Below, piece after piece: positions 27,770-35,546 of a stretch of DNA of 64,000 nt. Within the stretch, counting starts at the first letter, position 1. Each line of letters starts with the position of its first letter. The DNA lies in the NCBI RefSeq assembly GCF_020567425.1, contig NZ_JAJCVJ010000003.1, forward strand, positions 248,001 to 312,000. Reading direction: 5' to 3'. The notes under the pieces were generated by a model. That model saw nothing but the letters and a program-made list of their open reading frames with translations. It did not search any database and was not told the origin of the DNA. The position numbers and the translations under genes were made by a program. The stretch comes from Salinirubrum litoreum. Its GTDB lineage: Archaea; Halobacteriota; Halobacteria; Halobacteriales; Haloferacaceae.

Positions 27770-28525
27770 CTATCGCTCGCCGACCGACGAGAGCCGAGAC
27801 GGCCACCCACGGGCAGCGAGTTGATCGGCGAAGTCCGCCAGTGAGTCGGCGGTGAGAGCCGGAGTAACAGGTAAACTGTCGGCGTCGTTGTGCGACCGCT
27901 CGACGAAGACCGCGTCGAGTCCGGCACGCGTCGCTGCGAGCACGTCCGTCGCACGGTCGCCGACGTACAGACCGTCGGTTCCACCCAACGCCTCCATCGC
28001 GTCGAGGAGGTAGTGCGGGTCCGGTTTCCGGCGGTAGAAGCCTCTGACGCCGGGATCTCGCCCCTGCTGGTGCTCGAAGGCGTCGAAGCCGTGGTGCTCG
28101 GCGACGAACTGGACCACGGCGTCGTAGTTGTTACTCACCAGACCGAGGGTGTAGCGGTCGGCGAGAGTCGTGAGAACGCCCACATCGTCGTAGGGTGTCC
28201 GACTGCCCGCAGCGAGTCGCTCGATCGACCGCTGGGCGCTGTACCGTTCTCTGCGGTCGTAGAACGTGACCGGGTCGACCCCGAGTCGAGTACAGCCCAG
28301 CGCGAAGTCGGTATCGTACTCGTACCCAGAGAGCAGTCGGTGGGTCTCCGGATCGGGGTCGAGGTCACGGTCGCTCAGTGCGTCCGCGAGTGCCTGTTCG
28401 TGGACCTCGCCGTCGGTTCCACGACCCTCGAGGAGCACGCCGTCCATGTCGAACAGGACGACACGTCGGTCGGGCCCCGTATCGACGCCGGTGTGCTCGT
28501 CTGCCGACCGGTCGGCCGACGTCAC
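27770..28525 (-). CDS. HAD-family phosphatase at the end of the phn operon
   Basis: A 251-residue HAD hydrolase. Motif I is VVLFDMDGVLLEG (about residues 22-34), motif II LGLVSNNYD, the motif III region RRKPDPHYLL and motif IV LYVGDRATDVLAA. The insertion between motifs I and II is all-helical (C1 cap), as in phosphoglycolate phosphatase and phosphonatase types. The GTG start overlaps the phnE stop by four bases (GTGA), so it should be co-translated with the transporter. It may dephosphorylate an imported organophosphate. The Lys that phosphonatase uses as Schiff base was not identified. Confidence 0.85.
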   Translation of the reverse strand: MTSADRSADEHTGVDTGPDRRVVLFDMDGVLLEGRGTDGEVHEQALADALSDRDLDPDPETHRLLSGYEYDTDFALGCTRLGVDPVTFYDRRERYSAQRSIERLAAGSRTPYDDVGVLTTLADRYTLGLVSNNYDAVVQFVAEHHGFDAFEHQQGRDPGVRGFYRRKPDPHYLLDAMEALGGTDGLYVGDRATDVLAATRAGLDAVFVERSHNDADSLPVTPALTADSLADFADQLAARGWPSRLSSVGER

Positions 28526-29316
28526 CGGACCAGCCCCCGGGTGTACGCCGACAGGCTCTCGGTGACGACGACGACACCGAGGATGACGATGAGGACCATC
28601 GCCACCGACTGCCAGGCGAAGGCGTTGACCGCGCGGAACAACTGGACGCCGATGCCGCCGGCACCCACGAAGCCGAGGACGGTCGAGTCGCGGATGTTGA
28701 TGTCCCACCGGTAGATCGACAGGCCCACGAGCGCGGGCTTGATCTGCGGCAGAACGCCGTACAGCAGGATCTGTATCGAGGAGGCACCGGAGGCCCGCAC
28801 GGCCTCGACCTGCCCGAAGTCGATCTCCTCGATCTCCTCGCCGAGGAGTTTGCCGAGGAACCCGACAGACCGGAAGGCGATGGCGACCGCCCCGGCCAGC
28901 GGGCCAGAGCCGAAGGCGACGACGAAGAACAGCGCCCAGATGATCGTGTTGACCGACCGACTGACCGTCACGATCAGCTTCCCGAGCCAGAACGTCGCGG
29001 CGTTGGGCGTCGTGTTCTCGGCGGCCAGCAGCGCCACTGGCACCGACAGCACCAGCGCACCGATCGTCCCCAGCGCGGCGATGTGGATCGTCTCGATCAG
29101 CGGGCCGACGATCTGGGTCGTGTACGCGACGTCCGGCGGGTACATCCGCGTCAGCAGGTCGGCGATCTCACGCGGGATGGTGTCCGGGTTGGCGACGCCG
29201 ATGTCCATGAACTGCCACGACCCGACGACGGTGACCGCGGCGACGAGGAAGACGACGAACCGCGTGAGCCGACGCCGGCGGTCGAACCGTTCCCAGGTGT
29301 ACTCGTCGGCCGCCAT
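28522..29316 (-). CDS. phnE: phosphonate ABC permease PhnE (second copy)
   Basis: A 264-residue permease, six transmembrane helices, beginning MAADEYTWERFDRRRR. PhnE landmarks are EAVRASGASSIQILLYGVLPQI and YRWDINIRDSTVLGFVGAGGIG. It overlaps the first phnE by one base and the HAD gene by four. A longer reading of 524 residues through the upstream phnE in another frame was rejected. The two PhnE proteins should form a heterodimeric channel. Confidence 0.92.
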   Translation of the reverse strand: MAADEYTWERFDRRRRLTRFVVFLVAAVTVVGSWQFMDIGVANPDTIPREIADLLTRMYPPDVAYTTQIVGPLIETIHIAALGTIGALVLSVPVALLAAENTTPNAATFWLGKLIVTVSRSVNTIIWALFFVVAFGSGPLAGAVAIAFRSVGFLGKLLGEEIEEIDFGQVEAVRASGASSIQILLYGVLPQIKPALVGLSIYRWDINIRDSTVLGFVGAGGIGVQLFRAVNAFAWQSVAMVLIVILGVVVVTESLSAYTRGLVR

Positions 29317-30116
29317 CACTGGTACCTCCGTCTGACGACAGCACTCACGCCCTCGGCGACGAGCACCACGGCGATGATCGCCAGCAGGATGGCGGTGACG
29401 TACTGGTAGTCGTAGCGGTTGAACGCGGTCAAGAGGACCGACCCGATGCCACCCGCACCGACGATACCGATGATCGTCGAGGTGCGGATGTTGATGTCCC
29501 ACCGGTACACCGACAGGCCGGCGAATCGGGGGATGATCTGCGGGACGACCCCGTACAACAACGTCTGGATCGGCGACGCACCCGAGGCGCGGACCGCGTC
29601 GACCGACCCCATGTCGATGTCCTCCAAGTCCTCCGCGAGCAGCTTCGAGAAGAAGCCGACCGTCTTGAACGTGATCGTGATGATGCCCGCCAGCGGACCG
29701 AAGCCGACGGCCTTCACCGCGATGATGGCGATGATGATCGCGTTGAACGCCCGCGAGACCGAGATGAACCCGCGATTCAGCGCGTACAGCGGCTTCGGCG
29801 AGAGGTTCTCGGCGGCCATGAACGCGATGGGGATGCTCAACAGGATGCCCGTGACCGTCGAGACCATCGCCATGGCGACGCTCTCGAGCATCTTCTCTAA
29901 GATGCGCTCCCCCTGTCGCGGGGTCGCCGACGGCGGCAGGAAGTCGCCGATCAGCGAGACGAGACTCCCGAGTCCCTGCACGATCCGGGCGGGGTCGGCA
30001 CCGACACCCCACGCGGACCACAGGAAGAAGCCGACGACCCCGGCGTAGACGGCCCACTTGATCTCTCGGCGCGGGAAGACGGTCGGCCGCTCCCACCTGC
30101 GTTCGCCCGTCGCCAC
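29316..30116 (-). CDS. phnE: phosphonate ABC permease PhnE (first copy)
   Basis: A 266-residue permease with six transmembrane helices and the PhnE coupling-loop sequences DAVRASGASPIQTLLYGVVPQI and YRWDINIRTSTIIGIVGAGG. The GTG at 30116 lies one base after the phnC stop and is preferred. The longer ATG start at 30224 would overlap phnC by more than 100 bases and adds Thr/Arg-rich residues. It is paired with the second phnE. Confidence 0.9.
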   Translation of the reverse strand: MATGERRWERPTVFPRREIKWAVYAGVVGFFLWSAWGVGADPARIVQGLGSLVSLIGDFLPPSATPRQGERILEKMLESVAMAMVSTVTGILLSIPIAFMAAENLSPKPLYALNRGFISVSRAFNAIIIAIIAVKAVGFGPLAGIITITFKTVGFFSKLLAEDLEDIDMGSVDAVRASGASPIQTLLYGVVPQIIPRFAGLSVYRWDINIRTSTIIGIVGAGGIGSVLLTAFNRYDYQYVTAILLAIIAVVLVAEGVSAVVRRRYQ

Positions 30117-30117
30117 C

Positions 30118-30951
30118 TCAGGTCTCCCCCTGAAGCGGTCTGTCGCCCGGCGAGAGGACGTCCCGGTCGTCGTCGCGGCCGTCGGTGCTCGCCGAGTCGG
30201 TGTTGTCGGGGATCTCTGCGCCACGGTACACCCGGTCGAGGCCCGCCTCGTCGAGGTCCGCGGGACTGCCCTCGAAGACGAGTTCGCCGTCGTGCAGGCC
30301 GACGATGCGGTCGGCGTGTTCGAGCGCGAGGTCGACCTCGTGGATGTTGATCAACACCGGCACCTCCCGCTCGGCGGCGATGTCGGTCAACAACCGCATC
30401 ACCGTCTCGGAGGTCTCGGGGTCGAGACTCGAGGTGGGCTCGTCGACCAGCAGGATCTTCGGCTGCTGGATCACGGCGCGTGCGATGCCGACGCGCTGGC
30501 GCTGACCGCCGGAGAGTTCGTCGACGCGTTTGTTCTCCATGTCGCCGAGACCGACCCGTTCGAGGATGTTGTAGGCGCGCTCGATGTCCTCGGCGGGGAA
30601 GGAACGCCGGAAGGCGTCCCAGGCGGAGACGTACCCCAGTCGGCCGGTGAGCACGTTCTCCATGACGGTCAGCCGCTCGACGAGGTTGTACTCCTGGAAG
30701 ATCATCCCGATGTCCTTCCGCGCCGACCGGAGCGCGTCGCCGTCCAGCCCGGTCAACTCGCGCTCGTCGAGGCGTATCTCGCCGGCGCTCGGTTCCGTCA
30801 GCCGGTTGATACACCGGATGAACGTACTCTTCCCGGCACCGCTCGGGCCGATCATGGCGACCGTCTCGCTACCCTCGACAGACAGCCCGACGCCTTTCAG
30901 CGCCTCGTCGCCCGTCGGGTAGGTCTTCTCCAGGCCAGTGACTTCGAGCAT
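30118..30951 (-). CDS. phnC: phosphonate ABC ATPase PhnC
   Basis: A 277-residue ATPase with Walker [10 protein letters not shown] (about residues 36-44), Q-loop region [10 protein letters not shown], signature LSGGQRQR, Walker [13 protein letters not shown] and the switch His in INIHEVDLA. The pattern [15 protein letters not shown] is characteristic of PhnC. The C-terminal tail of about 30 residues is acidic. Its ATG abuts the phnD stop with no gap. Confidence 0.93.
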   Translation of the reverse strand: MLEVTGLEKTYPTGDEALKGVGLSVEGSETVAMIGPSGAGKSTFIRCINRLTEPSAGEIRLDERELTGLDGDALRSARKDIGMIFQEYNLVERLTVMENVLTGRLGYVSAWDAFRRSFPAEDIERAYNILERVGLGDMENKRVDELSGGQRQRVGIARAVIQQPKILLVDEPTSSLDPETSETVMRLLTDIAAEREVPVLINIHEVDLALEHADRIVGLHDGELVFEGSPADLDEAGLDRVYRGAEIPDNTDSASTDGRDDDRDVLSPGDRPLQGET

Positions 30952-32127
30952 CTATGATCCGAGTGCGCTTTCGGTGTACTCGACGCCGTTGTACCGCTGG
31001 ATGATCATGATGTCCTTGAAGACGGTCCGGTAGTCGATCGGCACGAACTGGTCGTAGCCGGTCCGCTTCTGGTAGTCGGTGTCGGCGAAGTCGGACTCGA
31101 GGTAGGCCCGCTCGATGCCCTCCTGGATGTCGGGGTGGAGGTTGTAGCGGTAGGCGACCGGCCCGTTCGGGAACGGTGCCGACGCCCAGACGATCTTGAA
31201 GTCGTCGAAGCTCAGATCGCTCTGTGCCTCGACGGTGTCGACGAAACAGGTCGAACAGATCGGGCCGGCGTCGTAGTCGCCCGCGGCGATACCGCGCGTC
31301 GTGTTGCCGTGCCCGCCCGAGAAGTTGACCTCGTAGTCCTCCTCTGCGGTCACGTCGAAGTACTGGTCGAACAGCGCCGAGGGAGCCTGGTGGCCGGAGT
31401 TCGACGCCGGCTCGGAGTGGCCGACCGTCACGTCGTCACGGGCGAAGTCGTCGACACTCTGGATGCCGTCGGCGTCCGCACGCGTCGTCGCGAACAGCCG
31501 GTAGCCGAACAGTTCGTCGGGGGTGAGCCCGGCCGCGAAGGGCACCGCACCGGCCAGGTTGACGGCGAAGGCCGTCGTCCCGGTCGAGAAGTTCGCGATG
31601 TGTGCGCGCTCGGAGCGCATCGCCTCGACAGACGCGGCGTAGCTGTTGACCTTGCTGAACTCGACCGGCTTGCCGGTCTCCTCTTCGATGCGGTCGAAGA
31701 CGACCGCGAAGTCCTCCTCGAACCGGCCCTGCACGTCCTCGCTCGGACTCTCGGTGAACACTAACGTGTCCGGGTCGAGCCACTCGCTCTCGTCTTCGGG
31801 GGTCTGCTGGACGGGCTCGCCGTGGGGAACCTCGTCGACCTCCCGGCCTCGCATGTTCTCCAGGTCGACCGTCGAGCCACGCTGGTAGTCGTTGTCGACC
31901 AGCGCGTTCGACAGGTAGTTGTTGTCCTCCCACGCGGGGGTGGCTGGGTCGAAGCTACTCGCATCGGCCAGCAGCGAGTCGCTCGACGAACCGGACGACC
32001 CGCCCGAGCCACTCGATCCGGATCCACCCGAGCCACCACTACCGGTACAGCCGGCCAGCCCCGCGGTGAGAGCTGCTGCCGACCCTTTCAGAAACACACG
32101 CCGTCGCGAGGTATCACGATCTGACAT
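30952..32127 (-). CDS. phnD: phosphonate/organophosphate binding lipoprotein PhnD
   Basis: A 391-residue binding protein. Tat signal SRRRVFLKG and lipobox LAGC are followed by a Gly/Ser-rich linker to about residue 50. The ligand fold has PhnD marks: LVFTESPSEDVQGRFEE, FSTGTTAFAVNLAG, PASNSGHQAPSALF and ICSTCFVDTV. It binds phosphonate-like or phosphate-like anions outside the membrane. It is the first gene of the phnD-phnC-phnE-phnE-HAD operon, with a TATA box about 26 bases before the ATG. Confidence 0.92.
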   Translation of the reverse strand: MSDRDTSRRRVFLKGSAAALTAGLAGCTGSGGSGGSGSSGSGGSSGSSSDSLLADASSFDPATPAWEDNNYLSNALVDNDYQRGSTVDLENMRGREVDEVPHGEPVQQTPEDESEWLDPDTLVFTESPSEDVQGRFEEDFAVVFDRIEEETGKPVEFSKVNSYAASVEAMRSERAHIANFSTGTTAFAVNLAGAVPFAAGLTPDELFGYRLFATTRADADGIQSVDDFARDDVTVGHSEPASNSGHQAPSALFDQYFDVTAEEDYEVNFSGGHGNTTRGIAAGDYDAGPICSTCFVDTVEAQSDLSFDDFKIVWASAPFPNGPVAYRYNLHPDIQEGIERAYLESDFADTDYQKRTGYDQFVPIDYRTVFKDIMIIQRYNGVEYTESALGS

Positions 32128-32149
32128 CGTGTGTGTCGCAGGAGCATCT

Positions 32150-32160
32150 CTAAATAAATC
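32150..32160 (-). promoter_or_regulatory. TATA box of the phnDCEE-HAD operon
   Basis: On the minus strand the box reads GATTTATTTAG, centred about 28 bases from the phnD ATG at 32127, as expected for a leaderless start. A second very AT-rich block at 32170-32184 (tatctatatatc) lies a little further upstream. Confidence 0.55.
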
Positions 32161-32238
32161 TGGCGTAATATCTATATATCTTCGAACTGTGACCTCTGTT
32201 CGGCTCAGGGTGGCAAATACCAGTATGTATCACTGATT

Positions 32239-32254
32239 AGAGAATACATTCTCT
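32239..32254. promoter_or_regulatory. inverted repeat between phnD and the zinc-ribbon gene
   Basis: The 7-base arms agagaat/attctct are separated by two bases and form a perfect dyad. It lies between two AT-rich promoter blocks serving divergent genes, about 110 bases upstream of phnD and just before a gatatatag box of the other gene. It is a candidate operator, possibly for phosphate control; no known consensus is claimed. Confidence 0.4.
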
Positions 32255-32322
32255 GTTCGCCTGTGGAGAGATATATAGTTTCACTCCGTCAGTGGTATGT
32301 GGTCGTACCCAGGGCCGGTCAC

Positions 32323-33120
32323 ATGGACACTCCTAACCCGGTCGACCGGTTCCGGGACCCAGTCTACACCGGATCGAACCGGTGCTGGCCGTGTACTGCT
32401 GTCAACCTCTGCATCGTCGCAGTCGGCGCGGCCGCCGTGTCGGCGCTCTCACTCGTCGCCGGTCTCGGTGTCGCAGGGCTCGGTATCGCACTCGTCTGGC
32501 TTCGCGGCTACGTGCTTCCGGGGACGCCGACGCTCACCCGCCGGTATCTCCCGACCTGGGTGCTCGCCAGATTCGGGAAGGTCCCCGGTGGGACGTCGCC
32601 ACCGGGAGGAAATCCGACCGAACAACTGTCGGCACTCGGCGTCCTCTCTGACGAGGACGCGCACCTGCACCCCGCGTTCCGCGAGGCGTGGGGCGAGACG
32701 GCAGCCGCGCTTTCGGAGAGCAAACGGGTGCTCCGGCGGGCGGTCGGTGAGGTCCTGGCCGTTCCCCCGGCCGACGTGCGCATCGAGACGAGCGAGCGCG
32801 ACGTCGAACTGACCGTCGCTGGCGACTGGGTCGGCCAGTGGCCCTCACAGACTGCACTCGTGGCGGATGTGGCCACCGAACTGACGCTCGCCGAGACAGC
32901 GTGGACCGGCTTCGACCACCCGACACGCGCGGACCTGGCGGCGAGAATCCGGGGACTCACAGAGCAGTGTCCCGTCTGTGAGAGTGAGACCCGCGTCTCC
33001 GAGGATACTGTTCGGTCCTGCTGTGGCGCGGCAGACGTCGTCGCGGTCACGTGCCCGGAGTGTGGGGCCCGACTCGCCGAGTTCGACCCCGCCCCCGCCG
33101 CGTTCGCTCCGGGTCAGTGA
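32323..33120 (+). CDS. haloarchaeal membrane protein with C-terminal zinc-ribbon cysteines
   Basis: A 265-residue protein of unknown function. It starts with a short charged head containing CWPC, followed by two adjacent hydrophobic helices (about residues 28-72). A soluble alpha/beta region comes next and, near the C-terminus, two CxxC pairs (CPVC and CPEC) with an extra Cys-Cys between them, a zinc-ribbon layout. ATG at 32323 is preferred to 32263 because a TATA box (gatatatag) overlaps the longer start. It is divergent from the phn operon. Confidence 0.72.
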   Translation: MDTPNPVDRFRDPVYTGSNRCWPCTAVNLCIVAVGAAAVSALSLVAGLGVAGLGIALVWLRGYVLPGTPTLTRRYLPTWVLARFGKVPGGTSPPGGNPTEQLSALGVLSDEDAHLHPAFREAWGETAAALSESKRVLRRAVGEVLAVPPADVRIETSERDVELTVAGDWVGQWPSQTALVADVATELTLAETAWTGFDHPTRADLAARIRGLTEQCPVCESETRVSEDTVRSCCGAADVVAVTCPECGARLAEFDPAPAAFAPGQ

Positions 33121-33284
33121 TACTGTGAGGGAGCGAAGGGTCTTCTCTCTGGGTTTCACCGCGATCCAGACACCGGCAGCGAGGTCGGAGTACCACTCCG
33201 CAGTCGTGTTCTTCTGGCTACACAATTTCAGTTCAGCGAGCACTTATGGACGTTTGTCGCCTGGAGAATACCGGGATACAATCG

Positions 33285-33887
33285 ATGACCGAGTACGAAC
33301 TCGATCCGCTGCCGTACGACTACGACGCACTCGAACCGCACATCTCCGAGCAGGTGCTCACGTGGCACCACGACACCCACCACCAGGGCTACGTCAACGG
33401 CTGGAACGCCGCCGAGGAGACCCTCGCCGAGAACCGCGAGAACCACGAGTTCGGGTCGTCGGCGGGCGCGATCCGGAACGTGACGCACAACTCCTCGGGG
33501 CACATCCTGCACGACTTGTTCTGGCAGAACATGTCTCCGGAGGGCGGCGACGAGCCAGCCGGCGCGCTCGCAGACCGCATCGCGGAGGACTTCGGCTCTT
33601 ACGAGGCGTGGAAGGGCGAGTTCGAGGCTGCGGCCGGTAACGCGTCCGGCTGGGCGCTCCTCGTCTACGACACCTTCTCGAACCAGCTTCGCAACGTGGT
33701 CGTCGACAAGCACGACCAGGGTGCGATCTGGGGCGGTCACCCGATTCTCGCGCTCGACGTGTGGGAACACTCTTACTACTACGACTACGGTCCGGCCCGC
33801 GGCGACTTCGTCGAGAACTTCTTCGAGGTCGTCGACTGGGACGAACCGAGCGCCCGCTACGAGCAGGCCGTCGAACTGTTCGAGTGA
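33285..33887 (+). CDS. sod: superoxide dismutase (Mn/Fe)
   Basis: A 200-residue iron/manganese superoxide dismutase. It has LPYDYDALEP at the N-terminus, and the four metal ligands are visible: His28 in WHHDTHH, His in ILHDLFWQN, and Asp and His in LDVWEHSYYYDY. The length is that of the archaeal family. It converts superoxide to peroxide and dioxygen in the cytoplasm. ATG at 33285 matches the family start; an upstream ATG at 33246 adds 13 unlikely residues. Confidence 0.97.
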   Translation: MTEYELDPLPYDYDALEPHISEQVLTWHHDTHHQGYVNGWNAAEETLAENRENHEFGSSAGAIRNVTHNSSGHILHDLFWQNMSPEGGDEPAGALADRIAEDFGSYEAWKGEFEAAAGNASGWALLVYDTFSNQLRNVVVDKHDQGAIWGGHPILALDVWEHSYYYDYGPARGDFVENFFEVVDWDEPSARYEQAVELFE

Positions 33888-33898
33888 CGACTGCACAC

Positions 33899-33913
33899 GT
33901 GACCCCGGGTCAC
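33899..33913. terminator. dyad just after sod
   Basis: The sequence gtgacccCgggtcac is a perfect 7-base inverted repeat around one base, 11 bases after the sod stop. It could be a transcription-end hairpin or a protein site. No T-run follows, so calling it a terminator is weak. Confidence 0.25.
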
Positions 33914-34232
33914 AGTCAGGGCGGATCAGACCGCCTGTCCGGGTAGAGCGGTCCTCGGCCGCACTCACGAACGCTCCGTGGGCGGTCCGCACGACCGCTC
34001 GCCGGGCCATCACCGAATCCATCGGGCTACAGGGTTGAGCGTCGAGCAGTGGAATTAGCTGGGAGGAGTGTCCTCCCAAGGGGTGTTGGTTGCGTGTTGG
34101 CGGAGCCGACAGAAACGTCAGAGTCGACGAGAACTGACAGTTCTCTCCGCTCTCGGGTCACACGGGTCGAGGCTCAGAGACGTGCTGTGACCTCACACGA
34201 ACGATTTTGTGTGAGTGTGGCGTCTTTCATGT
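33914..34232. other. intergenic region between sod and usp with one hairpin
   Basis: No convincing gene is present. A perfect inverted repeat gggagga-gtg-tcctccc lies at 34061-34077. The stretch after it is rich in short GT-rich words. A TATA-like acgattttgtg near 34201-34211 probably serves the stress-protein gene at 34233. A transposon scar is possible but not shown. Confidence 0.4.
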
Positions 34233-34667
34233 ATGCCAGAACGCGTCCTCGTTCCGTTCGATGGTTCTCCACTCTCCGAGAAAGCGCTCGACTACGCGTG
34301 TGAGACCTTCGGCTCGACCCGGATCACGGTCCTGTACGTCGTCGACAGCCACAGAGACGACACTGCGGCCACCGGCTGGGGTGACCACCCGAGTGAGTGG
34401 GACGACTGGCTCGACGACCGTAGAGAGCACGCAGAAGAGCTCTTCGTGACTGCCCGAGCGGTCGCCAGTGAGCACGACGTCGACGTCGAGACGGGCGTTG
34501 CAGTCGGCCGAGTCGTCGAAGCGATCATCGATGCGATCGACTTCTACGACGCCGATCTGCTCGTCATGGGCACCCACGGCCGATCACATCTCGAAGAGTT
34601 CGTCCTCGGTAGTGTCGCTGAGTCACTCGTCCGGCGGTCTCCGGTTCCCGTCACGACGGTTCGCTGA
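34233..34667 (+). CDS. universal stress protein (UspA family)
   Basis: A 144-residue single-domain USP. It opens RVLVPFDGSPLSEKAL and carries the ATP-binding signature GTHGRSHLEEFVLGS. Such proteins bind ATP or AMP and respond to stress or starvation; the exact target is unknown. ATG at 34233 is preferred over the in-frame ATG at 34215 because MPERVLVP is the usual start. It sits alone after sod, with gene debris beyond it. Confidence 0.92.
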   Translation: MPERVLVPFDGSPLSEKALDYACETFGSTRITVLYVVDSHRDDTAATGWGDHPSEWDDWLDDRREHAEELFVTARAVASEHDVDVETGVAVGRVVEAIIDAIDFYDADLLVMGTHGRSHLEEFVLGSVAESLVRRSPVPVTTVR

Positions 34668-34769
34668 GCACGACCACTGGCTCTGCTCGGACCGCCGTCC
34701 GCCCATCGTCGACAGCGGTGGCAGGATCGGTGACGTGAGCAACACTGGAACCCGACGGGCTGAGGGACC

Positions 34770-35080
34770 ACACTCTCGAGCGGTTGCTCCGAGTCGCGCC
34801 GCTGATGTGCCTGTTGTCCCTGCTGCTACTGTTGGGCGAGCTGTTGGAGTTCCGACTGGCTCTCGTCGGCCTTCTGCTAGAGTTCGGTCGTGTCGATATC
34901 GAACTCCACGAGGGGTTCGAGAGCCACCTCGGTAAGCCGGTGGGCGGCCCTGGGAACCGGACGGAACGGGTGAGCACGGACGATGGGTACGATCGTCGGG
35001 ATGTCGGCGTGATAGCACTCTCTCGGACGATTGCACCGGTGATCCCCCGACGATGCCGGAGTCCGTCGCTCGTTCGATGC
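34770..35080 (-). pseudogene. degraded gene with two in-frame TAG stops (PAC2-like C-terminus)
   Basis: In one minus-strand frame the reading ADIPTIVPIVRAHP ... ALEPLVEFDIDTTEL, then TAG, then QKADESQSELQQLAQQ, TAG, QQGQQ looks like a genuine conserved C-terminus broken by two TAG codons (34877-34879 and 34826-34828). Both could be CAG to TAG changes. Upstream the likely continuation (SGIVGGSPVQSSERVL) is in another frame. The sequence resembles PAC2/proteasome-assembly-chaperone-like haloarchaeal proteins, but that family call is from memory and uncertain. Confidence 0.45.
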
Positions 35081-35179
35081 CGAGCCGGTCGTGCCTGAAG
35101 AGGTCTGCATCAAGGTGCGGTAACTGGCTGGGAGGGTATCGAGTTTGGTTCGCGCCGGGGCGATGTGGCGACACTTCCT

Positions 35180-35400
35180 AGTCACTACGTGTCACGAGAG
35201 CGAGTAGTAGACAAACTGTTTTCGTGCTGCCGCCATAGATACAGTTACGCCGCGATATCACACGACTCGACCTACTTGACATCAGTGCCCGACTTTGTAG
35301 GTTGCTGAGATGTTTCATCGAGCGTTTTGTTTATTCTATTAATTCAATAGATCTATTACTTATTTAGATAAACTCTTTGTGGAAGTATTCTATGGTTCGG
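35180..35400. other. AT-rich accessory DNA upstream of the 44-residue peptide gene
   Basis: Base composition drops sharply from that of its neighbours. There is no ORF of note. It contains runs such as tgtttattctattaattc, the palindrome at 35346-35357 and a TATA-like cttatttag at about 35355-35364. It fits a recently acquired or integration-prone segment. Confidence 0.5.
35346..35357. promoter_or_regulatory. 12-base perfect palindrome before the small-peptide gene
   Basis: aatagatctatt is self-complementary and abuts the TATA-like block of the gene at 35408. The half-site aatagat also occurs (minus strand, about 38331-38337) in the promoter of the CHAT operon, as ctaatagattc. It is a candidate shared operator. 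Confidence 0.4.
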
Positions 35401-35407
35401 GTGGACC

Positions 35408-35542
35408 ATGTCCGACAACACGATCGCGGCGTACCTGCGAGAGAATCCCCGACTGATGGGTGTCCTGTTCACGATGTGCCTGCTGCTGGCGCAGGCTGGG
35501 CCAGTCGCAGCGAATAATAGTGTTGGCCTCGGGGGACCGTGA
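35408..35542 (+). CDS. 44-residue hydrophobic peptide (DUF7503-like)
   Basis: This short gene encodes 44 residues. It has a polar, charged head (SDNTIAAYLRENPRLM), then a hydrophobic segment GVLFTMCLLLAQAGPVAA and a short NNS/Gly tail. It resembles small haloarchaeal proteins grouped as DUF7503. The AxA-like end of the hydrophobic part could be a signal-peptide cleavage site, or the segment may stay in the membrane. It is convergent with the CHAT protease gene and ends 4 bases before that gene's stop. The function is unknown. Confidence 0.7.
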   Translation: MSDNTIAAYLRENPRLMGVLFTMCLLLAQAGPVAANNSVGLGGP

Positions 35543-35546
35543 TTAT

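Noticed and set aside
28522-30096. A 524-residue reading that would join both phnE genes
   Set aside because: The part upstream of 29316 is a different frame of the first phnE and is Arg/Gly-rich. The natural start MAADEYTW overlaps the previous stop by one base.
33130-33243. Minus-strand frame reading AEWYSDLAAGVWIAV upstream of sod, resembling a fragment of a mobile-element protein
   Set aside because: Only about 40 residues are coding-like, and the frame then runs on antisense to the zinc-ribbon gene. Without a database search it cannot be assigned.
34784-35098. 104-residue plus-strand ORF beginning with a hydrophobic, Leu-rich stretch that looks like a small membrane protein
   Set aside because: It is the antisense of the degraded minus-strand gene. 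The Leu run is the reverse complement of its Gln-rich repeats, and the rest has shadow-like composition.
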